Shown here piece after piece: positions 4,708-7,927 of a stretch of DNA of 7,927 nucleotides. Positions within the stretch are counted from its first letter, which is position 1, and each line of letters opens with the position of its first letter. The position numbers were made by a program, and so were the translations under genes. Under the pieces are notes generated by a model. It ran no database searches. It saw only the letters and a program-made list of their open reading frames with translations, and was not told where the DNA came from. The stretch lies in assembly GCA_947589585.1 (NCBI GenBank), contig CANQCA010000063.1:1-7927 (forward strand), written 5' to 3'. Source of the DNA: an uncultured Clostridia bacterium. Lineage in GTDB: Bacteria > Bacillota > Clostridia > Christensenellales > Borkfalkiaceae.

Positions 4708-7700
4708 TCAGTAAATAAAATCATAGAAAATCAAAGTCAAATACTGTTTCATGCCCGCTATATTATTCTCGCCAGTGTATCCAGCAGTGGCGTGTTCGGT
4801 GAGGGCAGCAACCGCAAGTGTGAGACTATCTGCAATCTTCTGTACACCGTTATCAAGATAAGCATAGCGCACCTGTGTGGAATTAGTAGGCCAAGCTGTA
4901 CCAGTACCGGCCGCAGTACAAAGTACATTATCAAACTTGGCACCTCTTAGTTCATTCCTTCCGATTGAAATCGTGCCTGTTGTTAGGATATTAACATTTT
5001 TTACGATGGAATTCGCATCCATTTTGAACAAGAATGTCTTTCCTAAATTTGTTGATTTTATGTGATGGATCACTTTATTTTGCCCATCAATGGTACCAGT
5101 GGCTGTTTTCCCGGTAGGCCAAGCGTCAACCGTTTCTACTTCCGACATATCAATGTTATCTGTCAGAATCGCATTGATTTCAAGCGTTTCTTCTCCTGCG
5201 TAGTTGCGGATATAGTTATCCAATGCAAGATAATCTTTTGCAGAACCGAGAAGATACTGTCCATCATCATTTTGTGCGAGACCTGCCTCAGAATTGTAGT
5301 ACTCAATGTTCGCATTCTCTGTAGCAAGTTTTCTTAAATCTTCGTTTGAGAATTCCGCGCCGAGGACAAAAGTACCTTTCGTAATCTTTTCGGCATCGAG
5401 CGTAACGTCCCAACCGACATAGGTGTAGCCCGTCCAAGTTTCATCGTACGTCACGGTCTTTCCGTCAATGGTGTTGCCCGCCGCGAAGAGCACCTTTGCG
5501 CCCTCGCCCATTGCAACGCTCGCCAAGGTATTGCCCTCGAGCGTAACGCTGCCTCCGAGCGTGAGGGTGCCGGACATGGTATTGCCGTTGAGGGTCGCGG
5601 TGCCATTGACGGTGACGTCGCCGTTGAAGGTGTTGCCCGAAAGGACGGAGCCCTCTGCAAGGTTGACATTGAGGACAGCGGGGCCTTCTGCCGCAAGCAT
5701 AATGCCCGCGGGTGCGGTGCCGAAGGTGCTGTTTGCAAGGGTTAAAGCTTTGTTTGCCGTGCCGCCGAGGGAGACAAAGGTCACGCCGTCGAAGGAGTAA
5801 GCAATGTCATCGGCTGCGAGCGTCTGCGCTTCTTCAAAGCTGTTGCCGTTGAAAGCCGCGGCGGTCATGCCGTCCTCGCCGTATGTAATCGTGTAGGAAG
5901 CATCGCCGTCTGCAACGGTGACTGTGGTGTTCTTATAGTTCGCTGCGATCGTTTCAAGTTCGCTGTCGGGGTCTGCAACTGTTACTTCTGTCGCTTCCGT
6001 TGTGAATTGGAGCTTGGCATTGTTGACGCTTGCGCCATTGAGAAGTCCTGCGTTTGCAAGATCCAAACCGGAGACTGTCTTGTCGTTGCCCTCGATGGTA
6101 CCCTTGAATTCGCCGCCGGTAACGAGGTCACTGCCCGTAAAGTCGATATCATCGGACAAAGTGACGGTAACGCCTTCATAATCCCTGCCATCCGCGACGG
6201 ACTGTGCAAGCGCGGAGAGCGCGTCCTTTGAGCCGACATCGGCGGTGGGATGCGCGGCGGTTGCGGTCTCCTGCGTGCCATCATTTGCATTCGTAAATGT
6301 CAAGGTTTCAACAAGACCTTCTGCAGAAGTACAGACCACGGTGCTGGTTCCCGTAAAGGAAACATTATAGGCTTTCGTATGCTTCTCCTGATCGGGACCA
6401 AAATCGGGCGTATTGCCGAAGATCTTCATGCCCGTGAGAGCCGACGAAGCCTCGTTGAGGTTGATGTTGACACTTTCGACTTTCGTGGTGCCCATGATCT
6501 GCCCTGCAAGCGCACCAACGAAGTCATAATCGACGATAGGTTTATCGCTATACAGTCCCTGCTCATATTCTTCCAATGTGCGAGTTTGCCTGTTGCCACC
6601 GCCGCCAAACATACATGTTTTCTCGTTGTAATCTGACAAGGATACAACGCTGCTGTTTCTGACAGTGATATTCTTGAAAGTGGTGTCTTTCGCCTGTCCT
6701 GCCACAATACCGACATAACCGCAGGACTCACGCATGTCGTTATTCCCTTTATAATCCGTCTTGACTTCCAGCGTAACGTTTTCGATCACCAAGTTCTCGA
6801 TCGTCGCGCCGTCGGTATAACGGAAGAGACCATAGCCGTGGCCATCGCCGTCATTTGTGCAATTGCCACTATAGACATTCCCTTTCGGGGTCGTGAAGCC
6901 GGAAATCGTGAAGCCGTTTCCGTTGAGCGTACCCTTGAAGGGGTAGGACTGACCTCTATCACTGTCCTTGCCACCAAAGAACCAAACTCTCTGGCTCTCC
7001 GGGGTTTCGGCAATGGTCGCGGGGGTATCTGCAAGCGCGATCGAAAGGGTCGATGCGCCGCCGTCGGAGGTAGTGCTGAGGTCGATGTCGGCACCGAGTT
7101 CGATCGTTTCGCCCTCGAATGTATGTCTGGAAGCGGCGAGATTAGCGATTGCCAAGAAATCGGCTGCGGTATAAGCGTTGTAGGTGCCATCCGCGTCTGC
7201 TACATGGGTACCAAGCTGGACCGCATACACGCCGACATGGAGCAAGCAGCTCTGACCCTGATAGTCATTGCCGAGTTCGTGGGGAAGTTCGACCCTGACC
7301 GTAGGGGTTTCGCTGATTGCGACGCCCTTGTCAACGGGAGCGGACCACGGCTGCGCGAAAGTGGATTCGTCACCAATCTTGACGGGATCGCCGCCGTCAA
7401 AGGAAACCTGCAATTCCTTTACGACACTGCCCTGCTCATCGCCGTTCTGATTTTCCGTAGGGACGGTGAGCTGGACGCGGTACTGAATGGCGAGGGTGGA
7501 CTTGTTTTCGATGTTGAGTTGGAACTCCACTGCGTCGCCGGGGGCAATGCTGTCGAGCTTGAGTTCGCCGGCATCGTAGGTGAAAGTGCCGCCCGCAAGG
7601 AAGGTGTTTGCGGGAAGCGCAACGCCTTCAACAGTCAGCTCGGAAGTGGGTTTCTGCACATAGGAATGCGCTGATTCCTCCCATTGCGTCGAATAGCCCT

Positions 7701-7869
7701 TGAGGCTGGCCGTATCGACGGAAGCGACGACATCCACTTTACCGGAAGTGATCGCCACGTTGACATTGCTTCTCGATGAGAACATCGCGAGCGTTGAGCC
7801 TGCAATGAGAGAGGCGCACATGGCAATCGTCATTGTAGAACCCAAAATGACTTTGGTTTTCTTCTTCAT
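4708..7869 (-). CDS. Large exported protein with SipW-dependent-type signal peptide, TasA-like head and beta-solenoid body
   Basis: A 1053-residue protein. The signal (1 to about 28) has KKK, a hydrophobic stretch and GSTLAMFSS followed by SNVNVAITSGKVDV. This is the form of signals cut by the SipW-type peptidase of the TasA/camelysin group. Residues 30-220 look like that group's beta-sandwich (SIAPGDAVEFQLNIENKS at 107-124). The body has three related beta-helix modules (about 230-370, 545-630, 873-967) of the form DFLAL, then DIDxS, then GTIxGNxxxIxG, and a GNT solenoid repeat (743-801). No LPxTG, SLH domain or C-terminal membrane segment is visible, so it is probably secreted or held by assembly with partners. 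The start at 7869 has AAGGAG six bases upstream. The C-terminal part is in low-GC DNA and the chain ends abruptly (LIFYDFIY). A role in matrix, surface or adhesion is inference; no enzyme motif is seen. SipW is not in the window. Confidence 0.85.
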   Translation of the reverse strand: MKKKTKVILGSTMTIAMCASLIAGSTLAMFSSRSNVNVAITSGKVDVVASVDTASLKGYSTQWEESAHSYVQKPTSELTVEGVALPANTFLAGGTFTYDAGELKLDSIAPGDAVEFQLNIENKSTLAIQYRVQLTVPTENQNGDEQGSVVKELQVSFDGGDPVKIGDESTFAQPWSAPVDKGVAISETPTVRVELPHELGNDYQGQSCLLHVGVYAVQLGTHVADADGTYNAYTAADFLAIANLAASRHTFEGETIELGADIDLSTTSDGGASTLSIALADTPATIAETPESQRVWFFGGKDSDRGQSYPFKGTLNGNGFTISGFTTPKGNVYSGNCTNDGDGHGYGLFRYTDGATIENLVIENVTLEVKTDYKGNNDMRESCGYVGIVAGQAKDTTFKNITVRNSSVVSLSDYNEKTCMFGGGGNRQTRTLEEYEQGLYSDKPIVDYDFVGALAGQIMGTTKVESVNINLNEASSALTGMKIFGNTPDFGPDQEKHTKAYNVSFTGTSTVVCTSAEGLVETLTFTNANDGTQETATAAHPTADVGSKDALSALAQSVADGRDYEGVTVTLSDDIDFTGSDLVTGGEFKGTIEGNDKTVSGLDLANAGLLNGASVNNAKLQFTTEATEVTVADPDSELETIAANYKNTTVTVADGDASYTITYGEDGMTAAAFNGNSFEEAQTLAADDIAYSFDGVTFVSLGGTANKALTLANSTFGTAPAGIMLAAEGPAVLNVNLAEGSVLSGNTFNGDVTVNGTATLNGNTMSGTLTLGGSVTLEGNTLASVAMGEGAKVLFAAGNTIDGKTVTYDETWTGYTYVGWDVTLDAEKITKGTFVLGAEFSNEDLRKLATENANIEYYNSEAGLAQNDDGQYLLGSAKDYLALDNYIRNYAGEETLEINAILTDNIDMSEVETVDAWPTGKTATGTIDGQNKVIHHIKSTNLGKTFLFKMDANSIVKNVNILTTGTISIGRNELRGAKFDNVLCTAAGTGTAWPTNSTQVRYAYLDNGVQKIADSLTLAVAALTEHATAGYTGENNIAGMKQYLTLIFYDFIY
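4969..5253 (-). repeat. Beta-helix module 3 of the exported protein
   Basis: Residues 873-967: LLGSAKDYLALDNYI, ILTDNIDMS, GTIDGQNKVIHHI, then FLFKMDANSIVKNVNI. This follows the same order as module 1, but the codons are much AT-richer. Confidence 0.6.
5467..5643 (-). repeat. GNT solenoid repeat, about 17 residues per turn
   Basis: Residues 743-801 hold LSGNTF, LNGNTM, LEGNTL and AAGNTI, with the GNT motifs at 745, 762, 779 and 798 (spacings of 17, 17 and 19). Alternating T, V and L residues lie between them. Equal-length rungs with an Asn turn are typical of parallel beta-helices. The DNA here is GC-rich. Confidence 0.65.
5980..6237 (-). repeat. Beta-helix module 2 of the exported protein
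   Basis: Residues 545-630: VGSKDALSALAQSV, TLSDDIDFTG, GTIEGNDKTVSGL, then AGLLNGASVNNAKL. It is the shortest of the three modules. Confidence 0.6.
6760..7182 (-). repeat. Beta-helix module 1 of the exported protein
   Basis: Residues 230-370: YNAYTAADFLAIANL, IELGADIDLS, GTLNGNGFTISGF, then GLFRYTDGATIENLVI. This is the longest copy and has extra loops. It is followed by YVGIVAGQAKDTTFKNI (385-401) and VGALAGQIMGTTKVESV (451-467), which resemble GLUG-type strands. Confidence 0.6.
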
Positions 7870-7882
7870 AATTCACTCCTTT

Positions 7883-7902
7883 CCGTGGGCGTTTTCCCAC
7901 GG
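7883..7902 (-). promoter_or_regulatory. 5' leader hairpin before the ribosome site of the large gene
   Basis: In the RNA, CCGUGGG (7896-7902) pairs with CCCACGG (7883-7889) around the loop AAAACG. The stem ends one base before the AAGGAG ribosome site (7876-7881). It lies within the predicted 41-nt leader. A stem at the 5' end could stabilise the mRNA or tune ribosome access. No known riboswitch is recognised. Confidence 0.55.
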
Positions 7903-7916
7903 TTCTATACGAAGTC

Positions 7917-7922
7917 ATTATA
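7917..7922 (-). promoter_or_regulatory. -10 box of the large exported-protein gene
   Basis: A perfect TATAAT preceded by TGG (extended -10) lies at the window edge. Transcription should start near 7910. The -35 box would fall outside the window, so only half of the promoter can be judged. Confidence 0.65.
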
Positions 7923-7927
7923 CCAAG

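Noticed and set aside
3794..4714. 306-codon open frame on the plus strand opposite sigK
   Set aside because: It is antisense to sigK and crosses the terminator and promoter region. No recognisable domain is present.

Overview
The window carries five protein genes, all on the minus strand and so all read from high to low coordinates. They suggest a fairly GC-rich, spore-forming member of the Clostridia (Bacillota), probably a gut-type anaerobe. The basis is an intact sigma-K-type sporulation sigma factor with a hydrophobic pro-sequence, a type III (GlnN) glutamine synthetase, a SipW/TasA-type exported protein, and palindromic intergenic repeats. I cannot name a genus from sequence alone.

In order of transcription: (1) a 1053-residue exported protein (7869-4708) with a SipW-dependent-type signal peptide, a TasA/camelysin-like N-terminal domain and a long beta-solenoid-like body. 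It has its own TATAAT box, a leader hairpin and a strong Shine-Dalgarno site. (2) A gap with a tandem 30-nt repeat, an intrinsic terminator and a sigma-E-like promoter. (3) sigK (4528-3827), uninterrupted. (4) A gap with a long REP-like palindrome that overlaps the -35 box of the next promoter. (5) glnN (3651-1573). (6) An APH(3')-family aminoglycoside phosphotransferase (1401-616), most like APH(3')-III but altered in a conserved motif. (7) The 5' part of dut (272-1), which runs off the window.

These genes do not form one pathway. Each has its own promoter, so this looks like a run of co-directional single-gene units separated by repeats. The repeats are the most distinctive part of the layout. 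The aph and dut promoters share an almost identical block of about 50 bp that includes the -35 box, and both blocks adjoin a palindromic MITE-like element. The glnN -35 box lies in the arm of a different palindrome. Three of the five genes may therefore use repeat-linked promoter parts. In the aph copy the promoter sits so close to the ATG that the mRNA would be nearly leaderless.

The large exported protein is the best candidate for something little described. It joins a matrix-protein-like head to three copies of a beta-helix module and a short 17-19-residue solenoid repeat. Its C-terminal module is encoded by DNA of clearly lower GC content than the rest of the gene.
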